Counted from the stretch's first letter, positions 30,414 to 39,280 are shown. The stretch is DNA of 64,000 nucleotides from Candidatus Thiodiazotropha sp. LNASS1 (GCF_964212655.1 NZ_OZ156465.1:4030001-4094000); one strand, 5' to 3'. The notes: generated from the sequence alone by a model not told the origin. Numbers and translations are program-made.

Positions 30414-31277
30414 TCAGTGCAGGAAGTTAAACATCCTATTGCGGTAACGCTTTACCAGATCGCCCTGTCCACCCAATAACTCGAAGATCCGCAGCATCTC
30501 TTTCTGGGCGGCATTGTCGCCATAACTGCGATCCTTCTGCAACAGGGTCATGAGTAACTCCAGTGCCCCTTCGTAATCGTTTTCCATGACCTTGTGGGAC
30601 GCCAGCATGTGGATGGCCTCGCTGTCAGCCGGATTCTCCTGCAGGCGCTTTTCGAGCTCCTCGGTTGGCGGGCTGTCGGCCGTCGCCCGGTCGATCTCGA
30701 TCCGCGCCAGCATGGAGGCCACTTCTGGCTTGTTCCGCTCCTCAATGGGCAGGGCCCTGAGCAGTTGCTCGGCTTCGTCCAGTTTGCCCGTGGTGGCCAG
30801 ATAGCGGGCGTGGGAGATTTTGACCCGCGGACTTTCAGGATCGATCTCGCTGGCCTGTTTGAGCAGGGCGCCGGCACCCTCGGCATCACCCTGAAGCAGC
30901 ATGGCATCCGCCTGGGCCAACAGAGCGTCGGACTCACGGGGTATGTGCTTGTCGAGAAAACTGCGGATCTCCGCTTCCGGCAACGCCCCCATGAATTCAT
31001 CCACCACCTGTCCCTGGTGGAACAGCTTGACACTGGGAATGCTGCGGACCTGGAAATGGGCGGCCAGTTGCTGCTCCTGCTCGGTATTGACCTTTGCCAC
31101 CAGGAATTTTCCCTGATATTCATCGGCCAGTTTCGCCAACGTAGGCATCAGAGTCTTACAGGGATTACACCACTCGGCCCAGAAATCGACCAGCACAGGA
31201 ACGTGCATGGAGTTCTCCAGCACCAACTGCTGAAAACGGTCCGTCGTGACATCAAAGACAAAGGATTGGTCCGCCAT
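30414..31277 (-). CDS. cnoX: thioredoxin-TPR chaperedoxin (CnoX / YbbN family)
   Basis: 287 aa. N-terminal thioredoxin fold with AEWCNPCKTLMPTLA (Cys 37 and 40), then TPR-like helices (AEGAGALLKQASEIDPESPRVKISHARYLA) to the C-terminus. The family protects proteins during oxidative stress. E. coli CnoX has lost the first active-site Cys, whereas this protein keeps a full CxxC and could be redox-active. It is divergent from thioredoxin 2 across 130 bp that holds promoters for both. Confidence 0.9.
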   Translation of the reverse strand: MADQSFVFDVTTDRFQQLVLENSMHVPVLVDFWAEWCNPCKTLMPTLAKLADEYQGKFLVAKVNTEQEQQLAAHFQVRSIPSVKLFHQGQVVDEFMGALPEAEIRSFLDKHIPRESDALLAQADAMLLQGDAEGAGALLKQASEIDPESPRVKISHARYLATTGKLDEAEQLLRALPIEERNKPEVASMLARIEIDRATADSPPTEELEKRLQENPADSEAIHMLASHKVMENDYEGALELLMTLLQKDRSYGDNAAQKEMLRIFELLGGQGDLVKRYRNRMFNFLH

Positions 31278-31315
31278 ACTGTGAATGCTCCTGTGTGTCA
31301 GCCAATAAGGGGCGC

Positions 31316-31321
31316 ATTATA
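31316..31321 (-). promoter_or_regulatory. -10 element of the cnoX promoter
   Basis: The minus strand reads a perfect TATAAT here, about 40 bp upstream of the cnoX ATG. The -35 region at 17-bp spacing (CCACCA) is poor, so transcription may need an activator. Confidence 0.45.
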
Positions 31322-31345
31322 CTGAATTCAGATAGAAATGGTGGA

Positions 31346-31374
31346 CTTGAAATCTCTATTGTTGCGCCCCATCT
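31346..31374 (+). promoter_or_regulatory. sigma-32 (heat-shock) promoter of trxC
   Basis: CTTGAAA (31346-31352), 14 bp, then CCCCATCT (31367-31374). This is almost the exact sigma-32 consensus with optimal spacing, pointing at the ATG at 31408 and predicting a start site near 31381. In E. coli trxC is known as an OxyR target, so heat-shock control would be a difference. The call rests on sequence alone. Confidence 0.7.
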
Positions 31375-31407
31375 AATGGAAAAATTCAGAGCATTGGAAT
31401 CAGTATC

Positions 31408-31848
31408 ATGAGTGAAGCCCTACATATCGTCTGCCCCCATTGTGACGGCATCAACCGGGTTCCAGCCGACCGGCTGCGGGATGGGGCGAAATGCGGCAAA
31501 TGCCACCAGTCACTATTCGCCGGCCAACCCCTGGCATTGGACGAAGGACGATTCCAACGCCACGCACAGAAAAGCGACATCCCCCTGCTCATCGATTTCT
31601 GGGCTCCCTGGTGTGGACCCTGCCAAATGATGGCCCCCGCCTTCGAACAGGCGGCCGCTCAGCTTGAGCCGGCAGTGAGGTTGGTCAAGGTCAACACGGA
31701 AGCGGCTCAACAGCTGGGGGCCCGCTTCGGTATCCGCAGTATTCCCACACTGATGCTGATGCACGGTGGCAGAGAGGTTGCCCGCCAGGCGGGGGCGATG
31801 GATCAGGGGGGTATAGTAAATTGGACCCGTCAACATCTCACGGGATAG
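31408..31848 (+). CDS. trxC: thioredoxin 2
   Basis: Cytosolic disulfide reductase, 146 aa (E. coli TrxC 139). The N-terminal zinc finger has Cys 9, 12, 29 and 32 (VCPHCDG and CGKCHQ). The active site is FWAPWCGPCQMMAP at about residues 64-77, and SIPTLMLMHGG carries the cis-proline. It stands next to cnoX, making a divergent redox/proteostasis pair, and has a heat-shock promoter upstream. Confidence 0.95.
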   Translation: MSEALHIVCPHCDGINRVPADRLRDGAKCGKCHQSLFAGQPLALDEGRFQRHAQKSDIPLLIDFWAPWCGPCQMMAPAFEQAAAQLEPAVRLVKVNTEAAQQLGARFGIRSIPTLMLMHGGREVARQAGAMDQGGIVNWTRQHLTG

Positions 31849-31860
31849 CTGGCTGTATTG

Positions 31861-31883
31861 GATTAGTGTTAACAGGCCCTAAG
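31861..31883 (+). repeat. dispersed 23-bp motif, copy 1
   Basis: Contains the core TTAGTGYTAACRGGYYCTA, which also occurs at 53016-53038 and 60376-60398 in the same orientation. This copy lies 13 bp after the trxC stop and 44 bp before the next start codon. The ends are inverted (TTAG / CTAA), but the middle is not a good hairpin. Confidence 0.55.
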
Positions 31884-31926
31884 TTGTATGCTGTGCTTTT
31901 TGGCAGTGCTTGATACGAGGTATACA

Positions 31927-33384
31927 ATGGCGAACGGTCCAGAAAACGCCAGGAAAGGATTCTTCGCCAAGCTGAAATCTGCATTTTCTCAGGCCTCCCA
32001 ATACACGGAGCATCGACTGCAGGAGAGTTTTCTGCTACGAGGCGGCAGTATCCGTGTTCCCTATGAAGATATCCCGATCGAAATTGAATTTGGGAATGAT
32101 TTTAGGCTTCTGCTCTATGCTGAACAGTCAGTGCATGGAAATAACCTACAGGAGCAACCCGGATTTCTGCTCATCAATCCGGAACACTATTTCAAAGAGA
32201 TCAGTGGATTTCTTCGTCTGAGCAAAGGCGATCATCTTATACTTGGGTATGAGGATGATCTGCAGAAGCGTATCTTTAAGTATCCACGTAACTTGGCTAA
32301 ACGTCAGCTCTCGATTATCCATGACGGCGATGCGTTATTGTTTAAAGACCTGGAAGCCGATAAGGGAACTCGGTTGATCCCGTTATTGAATGAGAAAGAG
32401 AAGAGCAGGGCCAACAGAAGACGCTTGGCGAATCTCCAGGAGATACGTCGCATCTTCGGTGGCCCCATCCAACTGCTGCCCCCCGAGGAGGCGTTGGCGG
32501 ATCTCAAGGCTGTTAATGAAATTCTGGAAAAAGAGCCTTTGCGACCGAGAGACGATCGGGGAATGCCTGGCGGTGTGGTAGAACTGCCAAAAAAGATGAT
32601 ACCTGTCATTCTAGGTGACCTGCATGCTCAGGTGGATAATCTGCTTACTATACTGAGCCATAATGAATTTCTCGAAATGATGGGTGACGGAAAGGCAGCG
32701 ATGGTCTTTTTGGGCGATGCGGTCCATTCGGAAATGGACGGCAAGCTGGCGGAAATGGAGAGTTCACTACTGATCATGGATCTGATCTTTCGACTCAAGT
32801 TGTGGTTTCCTCAGCAGGTATTCTATGTGCGCGGCAACCACGACAGTTTTTCTGAAGAGATCGGTAAGGATGGCGTGCCGCAAGGATTGCTGTGGGCCAA
32901 GGAGGTGAAACGTGTTCGCGGTGAGGCCTACAAGAAGGCAATGGAATATTTTTATGAGCTGCTCCCCTATGTTGCGGTATCGAAAGATTATGTGGCCTGT
33001 CATGCGGCACCGCCGAAGAGCAAGGTGACAATGGATATGCTGGTAAACGTACACAGCTATCCCAGCCTGATGGAGGAGTTGACCTGTAACAGGCTGTACA
33101 GGCCGAATCGACTGGCTGGTTATACCAAAGGCGACGTGAAACGCTTCCGGAGTTCACTCAGCTTGAAACCGGATGCAGAGCTTTTTGTCGGACATACCCC
33201 ATTAACCCGACACGATACTCTGTGGCACAACGTTGGAGGCATTGACCATCACGATGTCGTATTCAGTGGTAATCTTCCCTGGATCGGCCTGTTCACCAGC
33301 GTCGCAGGACATATGATTCCGATTCGATATCGTAGCGAACCGCTGTTGTCGGTACTTAATGAACTCCGGGATAGCGATGATTAA
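31927..33384 (+). CDS. FHA-like domain + metallophosphoesterase
   Basis: 485 aa from ATG 31927, chosen because GAGG lies 6 bp upstream; the frame also allows an ATG at 31888. Residues 85-155 resemble a degenerate forkhead-associated (FHA) domain: LRLSKGDHLILGYEDD, NLAKRQLSIIHDGDALLFKD, DKGT. The C-terminal half is a calcineurin-like phosphatase with the complete metal set: GDLH 230-233, GDAVH 263-267, GNHD 303-306, His 359 and GHT 422-424. The order and spacing resemble PPP-type protein or nucleotide phosphatases. First of three genes in a compact operon with a GHKL ATPase and a second phosphatase. The substrate is unknown. The FHA-like call is by eye and less certain than the phosphatase. 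Confidence 0.8.
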   Translation: MANGPENARKGFFAKLKSAFSQASQYTEHRLQESFLLRGGSIRVPYEDIPIEIEFGNDFRLLLYAEQSVHGNNLQEQPGFLLINPEHYFKEISGFLRLSKGDHLILGYEDDLQKRIFKYPRNLAKRQLSIIHDGDALLFKDLEADKGTRLIPLLNEKEKSRANRRRLANLQEIRRIFGGPIQLLPPEEALADLKAVNEILEKEPLRPRDDRGMPGGVVELPKKMIPVILGDLHAQVDNLLTILSHNEFLEMMGDGKAAMVFLGDAVHSEMDGKLAEMESSLLIMDLIFRLKLWFPQQVFYVRGNHDSFSEEIGKDGVPQGLLWAKEVKRVRGEAYKKAMEYFYELLPYVAVSKDYVACHAAPPKSKVTMDMLVNVHSYPSLMEELTCNRLYRPNRLAGYTKGDVKRFRSSLSLKPDAELFVGHTPLTRHDTLWHNVGGIDHHDVVFSGNLPWIGLFTSVAGHMIPIRYRSEPLLSVLNELRDSDD

Positions 33385-33419
33385 TCCGAGGTCTTGTCTC
33401 AATATGCTTAGTTTGTTTC

Positions 33420-34184
33420 ATGAGTAAGCAGAGTGATCTTTCGAAAGCGGCCAAGTCGCTTAAAGAGGGGCCTGTCATCTATCAGTCAGAAGATTCTCTA
33501 CTCGATGAGGATCGAGTGAAAAAGGACCTCACCCTGGCTGAACTTAATCATATCTTCAAGCTTTATCTGGCAAAAAAAAGTTCACGCCTCTCGGACCTGT
33601 CCATTCTGGGACAGTTCTCCGTGATTTTCAACGATAGCCGCATGGCGGAATGGCATAGCTTCAATAAGCGTGAGCAGAACGATGCACTCTCGGAGCTGGT
33701 GATATTGCCTGAAGTTTACAATGAACTGATCGGTAAGATCGGAGAAGCAGCGGGGGATGCACAGATAATAAGCTCGATCGTCAAGGATGCCTATCAGAAT
33801 TCAATAGATAGCTTTTCTCATGCCGCCTATATACAACAGAAGTATACAAGCAGATTTCCCGGTTTTAAGGTCATTCTCTATCTCGATCAGAAAAAGAAGC
33901 ATACCGTATTGTTGGTTGTTGATAATGGCTACGGTAAGAATGTCGCCAAGCCAAAAAAATCATACTTGGGTGAGGATATTGAAAACAGCTTGTCCAACAG
34001 GATCATCGAGTGGTGCATCAACAAATTCGATAAAAGCGAAGATATAGTGGACCGCAGGATCGCCTATACCGGTGGCCAGGGTATGGCCTTGAAAAAAATC
34101 AAGATAGAATTGGATCTGGACGTCAATGTGCACTATCTGACTACTGGGGCGGTATTTGAGTTGCAGCTGACCAATTTTTTCTGA
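33420..34184 (+). CDS. GHKL-type ATPase-domain protein
   Basis: 254 aa. The Bergerat ATP-binding fold is visible in residues 115-230: N-box VKDAYQNSIDS (121-131), G1 box VVDNGYG (166-172) and G2 box GGQGMALKKIK (218-228). No phosphoacceptor His domain, transducer domain or membrane segment is present, so it is neither a standard sensor kinase nor a MutL/Hsp90 homologue. The N-terminal 110 residues are helical and match nothing I know. It lies 35 bp after the FHA-like phosphatase and 3 bp before the second phosphatase, implying a shared function. It could bind or hydrolyse ATP, or act as a protein kinase countered by the phosphatases; that is inference. Confidence 0.75.
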   Translation: MSKQSDLSKAAKSLKEGPVIYQSEDSLLDEDRVKKDLTLAELNHIFKLYLAKKSSRLSDLSILGQFSVIFNDSRMAEWHSFNKREQNDALSELVILPEVYNELIGKIGEAAGDAQIISSIVKDAYQNSIDSFSHAAYIQQKYTSRFPGFKVILYLDQKKKHTVLLVVDNGYGKNVAKPKKSYLGEDIENSLSNRIIEWCINKFDKSEDIVDRRIAYTGGQGMALKKIKIELDLDVNVHYLTTGAVFELQLTNFF

Positions 34185-34187
34185 ACG

Positions 34188-35270
34188 ATGGATAAACGAA
34201 TAAAAGGGGGGGGTCTATTTGGCATTATTCAACGATCAATACGCTTTGCCAAACACTTGTTAACACGCTCTTACCCCCATTCCGAAGGTAGACAACATGA
34301 CATTGAGTCATCGGCGCCATCAACGACGCCGATTCCAGAGGAGCATCTTCAATCCCCCGATGACTCTGTTGAAAGCCACCTCAGATGTATTGTGCTCTCC
34401 GATACTGACAACACCTTAGCCCCGGTTAAAAACACATTAGGTTACGCTGCACTCCTCAATGATCGGGGTGAGCTGACGGATGATATGAACGGTGTCGTTA
34501 TATTCCACACAGGCGACCTGGTGGATAAAAAAAGTCCTGATCCCTCGGTTGTGGACTTCTGGCGGGAGGCTCGGCGACAAGCGGAGATGAAAGGTGGACG
34601 TGTAAAGATAATAGTCGGTAACCATGAGCAGGAGGTCTGGCGAAAAATCGCTGCCGGCAAGAAAATCGGTCTGGGAAAGGATCATTTGGAGAGTTTAAAG
34701 AAATTCATCGAATCGCTGGACCTGTTTTATCTGGAGAGAGGAATTCTTTTTATTCATGGTTATCCGACGCTGGAGTTTTTACGTACATTGCAACACTACG
34801 GTGAGGTGACGGAAAATAACCTGAATCAATTTAATTCGGACCACTATAAGAAAGCCTTTAAAAGCCCTGAAGCAATGCAGCTATACGCCTATACACGAGA
34901 TAATAAACAGAGGAATTACCTGCTATATGATGTTAAGGATGCGGCACAATATTATAAGAAGCATGGGAAATCGATAGATATGCTTTTCAAGGCACTAAAA
35001 ATAGAAATTGTCATCCACGGGCACAGGCCGCAGCGTTCAGGTACGCAGATTGACTATGAATTCAGGAAATGGCTTCCGAATGTAAGAATGATCGGCAACG
35101 ATACAATGGTGAGGCGTAAGGGATTGGGTGCAACCGTGGTTCGGTCGTGCGCAGACGGGAAAACCGATATTCTGTTCATCAATACCAAAAACAAGTCTAA
35201 AAAACAGCGTAAAATCGTATCTGAATATCTTGCTGCCAATCAGAGTGAATTTTTAGCAGAGATCCAATAA
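34188..35270 (+). CDS. second metallophosphoesterase of the operon
   Basis: 360 aa. After about 65 low-complexity residues comes a calcineurin-like fold: SDTDN 71-75 (motif I, with Asp in place of the usual metal-binding His), HTGDLVD 107-113, GNHE 144-147, His 190 (FIHGYP) and IHGHRP 276-281. The changed motif I means the first metal site may be altered. It is not closely similar to the FHA-linked phosphatase upstream, so the pair is not a recent duplication. It starts 3 bp after the ATPase stop and ends 3 bp before the convergent CHAD gene's stop codon. Substrate unknown. Confidence 0.78.
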   Translation: MDKRIKGGGLFGIIQRSIRFAKHLLTRSYPHSEGRQHDIESSAPSTTPIPEEHLQSPDDSVESHLRCIVLSDTDNTLAPVKNTLGYAALLNDRGELTDDMNGVVIFHTGDLVDKKSPDPSVVDFWREARRQAEMKGGRVKIIVGNHEQEVWRKIAAGKKIGLGKDHLESLKKFIESLDLFYLERGILFIHGYPTLEFLRTLQHYGEVTENNLNQFNSDHYKKAFKSPEAMQLYAYTRDNKQRNYLLYDVKDAAQYYKKHGKSIDMLFKALKIEIVIHGHRPQRSGTQIDYEFRKWLPNVRMIGNDTMVRRKGLGATVVRSCADGKTDILFINTKNKSKKQRKIVSEYLAANQSEFLAEIQ

Positions 35271-35273
35271 CTA

Positions 35274-36200
35274 TCAGGGGTGTTTTCTCCACCAGGGTTG
35301 CTTTGCATTGATGAACTCCTCCCAACGATCATCGAACGTGTCCAACATTTCATAATATTGACGCGTACGCCAGCCGACCAGGCCTCCGGCATACTCCAGA
35401 ACTTCATGGTTGTCCTCATCTTCCATCATGATATCCAGAAGATGCTTCATGACCGATACATCGTTCAAGATGCCCAGTAGATCCTGCAATCTTTTCATGT
35501 GGCGTATAAAATCATCTAATCCTTTCAATACCGGAATGAAAAATTCGGCTGCATAACGTAATTTTTTACATTCGATACGCAGCTTATGCATCTCGTGCGC
35601 TGATTCCTTATTCACATGGCTGCCGGCTTCCAATACGCCTCGTTCCAGGCTGTCCAGCAACTTACGGGAAAAGGGGACAATATTGGTTGATAAGTTGTTT
35701 CGGTGTTTAGCCTTCAATTCCGCCTGTTCCCACTCCTTACCGTCGATCCATTTAGGGAAATTGTCTTTGAAGTGTTTGTATTGGTCGCTGTCGAGCATGG
35801 CGTTGACTTGCAGGTATGCCTGTTCCCTGTGCTGGTGGGCGATTTGGGTAACCCCCTCTTCCCCCCGAAGCGGCAGTTTGCCTCGTATCGCACCAAGTCC
35901 TTCATCGATGAAGACATCCAGGTCCCGCGCCATCCCCAACTGACTGGCAAGGTCTCGTAATTCGTTGGACCAGGGTTTACTGACTTTGCGAGGAATGGCT
36001 GTACGAAAGGCCGACAGGGCTGAACGCATCCGTCTGAACGCGACCCGTGTTTGGTGTACACCCTCAATGTCGTCCCAAGAACGTGCACTCTGTTCCCATG
36101 CAAGCAGATAATTGTAATTATGTTTGAGAATGATCTGGACAGCTTCGCTGACGGATTGATCAGTATTAATGGGTGCAGGTGATTTGTTTTTTTTTGTCAT
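35274..36200 (-). CDS. CHAD-domain protein
   Basis: 308 aa, one CHAD domain with its conserved basic and histidine helices: GVHQTRVAFRRMRSALSAFR, MARDLDVF, HEMHKLRIECKKLRYAAEFF and LQDLLGILNDVSVM. CHAD proteins bind inorganic polyphosphate and often localise to polyphosphate granules; many sit beside a CYTH triphosphatase, which is absent here. Instead the neighbours are two metallophosphatases and an ATPase in convergent orientation, which suggests a link to phosphate or polyphosphate chemistry. Confidence 0.9.
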   Translation of the reverse strand: MTKKNKSPAPINTDQSVSEAVQIILKHNYNYLLAWEQSARSWDDIEGVHQTRVAFRRMRSALSAFRTAIPRKVSKPWSNELRDLASQLGMARDLDVFIDEGLGAIRGKLPLRGEEGVTQIAHQHREQAYLQVNAMLDSDQYKHFKDNFPKWIDGKEWEQAELKAKHRNNLSTNIVPFSRKLLDSLERGVLEAGSHVNKESAHEMHKLRIECKKLRYAAEFFIPVLKGLDDFIRHMKRLQDLLGILNDVSVMKHLLDIMMEDEDNHEVLEYAGGLVGWRTRQYYEMLDTFDDRWEEFINAKQPWWRKHP

Positions 36201-36588
36201 TTCTAAAAAACCATTTAGAGAGCAGGTTTCATTACTAAGGTGCGGTTATGAAGCAGCCGGGCAACGGCGTTATGCTCAAAAGCTGACTTTAGCAGAAAAA
36301 ATCAGATTAGGTAGTAAATTGTGGATGACGTCAAGGTTGTTAAAAAATGTGTAGCGTGAGTACGGTTCACACAACAGGGGAATAATCATCAAGCAGCTAC
36401 AGAGCAATATCAGGGCAGGGGAATATGATGGGTGAAATGTAAGGTCCGGCCACATTGATCGATGCCATATGCGCCGAACGCGTAACATGGGTTTATCGAC
36501 GGGTTGGATGGAGAGCAATACGTAACTGCGGTATGATGCTGACTGATCGATTTGCTCTTGATGACCTCGATTAGTACCGGAGATTGTA
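36201..36588. other. 388-bp intergenic region
   Basis: This lies between the start of the minus-strand CHAD gene and the plus-strand DUF2058 gene, so it should hold both promoters. It is AT-rich near the CHAD start and mixed elsewhere. I see no convincing gene, repeat or terminator; short open frames on both strands have no family features or ribosome-binding sites. Confidence 0.5.
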
Positions 36589-37128
36589 TTGGCTAACTCA
36601 CTACAGGATCAGCTGCTCAAGGCCGGCTTGACTGACAAGAACAAAGTCAACAAGGCGAAAAAGGCAAAACAACGCAAGGAGAAAGAGCAGCGGCATCGCA
36701 AGCAGAAAGCGGAAGACGAAGCCGTGCGTTGGGCAAAACAGGCGAAAGCCAAGGATGTCGAACGGGATCGTGCGCTGAATCAGAAAAAGAATGAGCAGGC
36801 GAAGCAAAAAGCGATTGCCGCCCAGATCAGGCAGTTGATTGAGATGAATCGTCTTCCGTTGGAGGAGGGCGAGGTGGTTTACCATTTCGATGACGAAGCC
36901 AAGGTGCGGCGGATTTTTATCACAGACGAGATTCATGGCCAACTGATCGGCGGGCGGCTGGCGATTGTCAAAATAGATGATCGCTATGACGTCATCCCTG
37001 CCGCAGTGGCAGACAAAATCAGTATGAGAAACCGTAATTGTATCGTTGTACGCAATGATCGTGAACAGCAGGATGATAGCGACGATCCCTATGCTGACTA
37101 TATCGTGCCTGACGATTTGATGTGGTGA
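36589..37128 (+). CDS. DUF2058 family protein
   Basis: 179 aa. The N-terminus MANSLQDQLLKAGL(T)DKNKVNKAKK and a highly charged Lys/Arg/Glu/Gln coiled region (residues 20-80) are followed by a small folded domain (YHFDDEAKVRRIFITDEIHGQLIGGRLAIV). This is the DUF2058 pattern common in gammaproteobacteria and probably nucleic-acid associated. The start is TTG 36589 with CGGAG six bases upstream. Confidence 0.88.
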   Translation: MANSLQDQLLKAGLTDKNKVNKAKKAKQRKEKEQRHRKQKAEDEAVRWAKQAKAKDVERDRALNQKKNEQAKQKAIAAQIRQLIEMNRLPLEEGEVVYHFDDEAKVRRIFITDEIHGQLIGGRLAIVKIDDRYDVIPAAVADKISMRNRNCIVVRNDREQQDDSDDPYADYIVPDDLMW

Positions 37129-37235
37129 TGGCCACTGGTGCTGATTGCCGGTAAGTCGAAGTTGTAGCTGTGAAAAAACCGTTCGATTCTTAACCTGGTT
37201 CTGCCCGATTCGCCAGCCGATTGGATTTTTCAAAA

Positions 37236-37263
37236 TTGACTTCTTAATACCACTGCGTTTAAT
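37236..37263 (+). promoter_or_regulatory. candidate sigma-70 promoter for the kor-rnf cluster
   Basis: TTGACT (37236-37241), 16 bp, TTTAAT (37258-37263), upstream of the korA start at 37379. It would drive the 15-kb run of overlapping genes to 52633, since no other gap in that run is large enough to suggest a separate promoter. It leaves a leader of about 110 nt with a weak hairpin. Confidence 0.5.
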
Positions 37264-37378
37264 GTGGACTTAAACAGCAGGGAAGATACTAGGCTTTTTT
37301 CATGACGAAGCCCTGACAGAAACAGAATTAACAGGGCGCAGGAAATCGTTTCACTTCTTTGTAACGAGGGCCAATGAT

Positions 37379-39280
37379 GTGGTGGATGCAACAACTGCCG
37401 AGGAGCTTGCTCCGAGGTTGACGCTAACCCGTGAGCACATCGTGGAGATCGTCAGCGACTCTGGTGAAGGCGCACAAAAAGCCGGCCAGACCTTTGGCAC
37501 GGTATCCGCTCGAATGGGCAATGGTGTCTGGACGGTGGAGATCATTCCCGCCGAGATCCAACCCCCAGCTCGCTCACCGGCCGGTGCCAGCGGTATTCGA
37601 ATTCGTCTGGCATCACATGCGGTTACCAATATGGGCGACGAAGCCGATATTGTGGTCGCCTTCAACGAACAGGTTCTCTATTCGCGTATTGTCAACGGCG
37701 CTTACAAGGAGGGTACCCAAGTGCTGTTGGAGGATAAATGGCGCGACGACAGCGTGCCTGAAATCCGTGAGCAGTATGCGAAGGCGGTTGCCGAGTTTCG
37801 TAGAAACGGCCTGATCGTTCACGAATTGCCGATTGAAACGGCCTGTCTGGAGATTACGCCGAATCCCCGGCGTGGTAAGAATATGTTCGTGCTGGGGATG
37901 TTGTGCCGTATCTATTCGCGGGATGTGGAAATTGCCAAAGGCGAGATCGCCACCACCTTCAAACGCAAGGGCGACAAGGTGATCGATATGAATCACCGCT
38001 TGTTCGATGCCGGTTACCGATTTGCCGCAGAGAAACTGGATCTGAGTTACCAGGTTCCAGCACAGCCGGCAGAGGACAGGGAGGGGAAGCGTTATATCGT
38101 CACCAATGGGAATACAGCATTGGGGCTCGGGGTGATGGCATCCGGTATGGAACTGGTTTCCATGTACCCGATCACGCCGGCAACCTCGGCATCCCACTAT
38201 CTGGCGGATGTCTATCATGAGGTTGGGGGCTTTGTGCATCAGGCCGAGGATGAGATAGCCGCCGCCGGTTTCGCCATTGGATCCTCGTTTGCCGGAAAGA
38301 CCGCCTGTACCATCACCTCAGGACCGGGACTGGCCCTAAAGACAGAGATGCTGGCATTGGCCGTGATGGCGGAACTCCCCCTGGTAGTGTGTGTCGTGCA
38401 GCGCGGTGGCCCATCCACCGGTCTGCCCACCAAGGTAGAGCAGGGTGATTTGCTGGCTGCGCTTTTCGGGGAACCTGGCGATGCACCCAAGGTGGTGATC
38501 GCCGCAGCCACGATTGAGGAGTGCCTGCATTTTGTGGTGATGTCGCGACGGCTTGCCGAGGCGTTCCGAACCCCGGTGATACTGCTGACAGATGCGAATC
38601 TGGCAACCGGGGTTCAACCCTACCAGAGACCGGAGCCAAGCCTGGACTGGATGGCGCCGCCCATCGATCAATCAGACTGGGATGAGCATATTCCTCCCTA
38701 CAATTGGGATTCGGAGAGTGGGCTCTCCCCTCGACCCGTACCGGGTATGCCGGGTGGCCAGTACATCCTCACCGGCCTTGCTCACACCAACCACAGCAAG
38801 GTGGCCTACGATTCCGATTCAAATCAACACGGCGCGAATATGCGCAGTCGGAAATTTGCCGCCCTGGCCAGTACCCTGAAGCCACCCGTCGTGCGCGGCG
38901 ATGATTCAGGCGATCTGCTGGTGGTTGGGTGGGGATCAACCCTTGGCGCCATTGAGGAGGCGGTGGATCGTGCGCGCGCTGACGGCCATCAAGTCTCTTC
39001 CCTGCATCTTCGCTTTATTTTACCCATGGAGCCCGGGCTGAAAGAGATCTTCAAGGGTTTTCGCAAAGTAATGACAGTGGAGATCAACTACAGCGATGAT
39101 CCCGGTTCACCGCTGATTACCGACGAGACACGCCGTTATGCCCAACTGGCCCTGCTGTTACGCGCCCATACCCTGATCGATATCGATTGCTGGTCGGTGG
39201 TATATGGACACCCGCTGCAGCCGGGGATGATCAAGAATGAACTCGTAAAAAGACTCAAAGCAATGCAAGGAGAGGGCTGA
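37379..39280 (+). CDS. korA: 2-oxoacid:ferredoxin oxidoreductase, fused gamma-alpha subunit (KorA type)
   Basis: With KorB, oxidatively decarboxylates a 2-oxoacid (most likely 2-oxoglutarate) to acyl-CoA and reduces ferredoxin, or runs in reverse to fix CO2. 633 aa. The gamma domain comes first (residues about 20-200), followed by the pyrimidine-binding alpha domain with YPITPATS at 263-270, HQAEDEIAA and TSGPGLALKTE. The start is GTG 37379 with GAGGG eight bases upstream. The fused, ferredoxin-domain-free layout matches aerobic or autotrophic KorA enzymes. Substrate choice cannot be proved from sequence. It overlaps korB by one base. Confidence 0.92.
   Translation: MVDATTAEELAPRLTLTREHIVEIVSDSGEGAQKAGQTFGTVSARMGNGVWTVEIIPAEIQPPARSPAGASGIRIRLASHAVTNMGDEADIVVAFNEQVLYSRIVNGAYKEGTQVLLEDKWRDDSVPEIREQYAKAVAEFRRNGLIVHELPIETACLEITPNPRRGKNMFVLGMLCRIYSRDVEIAKGEIATTFKRKGDKVIDMNHRLFDAGYRFAAEKLDLSYQVPAQPAEDREGKRYIVTNGNTALGLGVMASGMELVSMYPITPATSASHYLADVYHEVGGFVHQAEDEIAAAGFAIGSSFAGKTACTITSGPGLALKTEMLALAVMAELPLVVCVVQRGGPSTGLPTKVEQGDLLAALFGEPGDAPKVVIAAATIEECLHFVVMSRRLAEAFRTPVILLTDANLATGVQPYQRPEPSLDWMAPPIDQSDWDEHIPPYNWDSESGLSPRPVPGMPGGQYILTGLAHTNHSKVAYDSDSNQHGANMRSRKFAALASTLKPPVVRGDDSGDLLVVGWGSTLGAIEEAVDRARADGHQVSSLHLRFILPMEPGLKEIFKGFRKVMTVEINYSDDPGSPLITDETRRYAQLALLLRAHTLIDIDCWSVVYGHPLQPGMIKNELVKRLKAMQGEG

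Noticed and set aside
36201-36588. A small gene in the CHAD-DUF2058 gap
   Set aside because: The open frames there lack ribosome-binding sites, start-codon context and protein-like composition.
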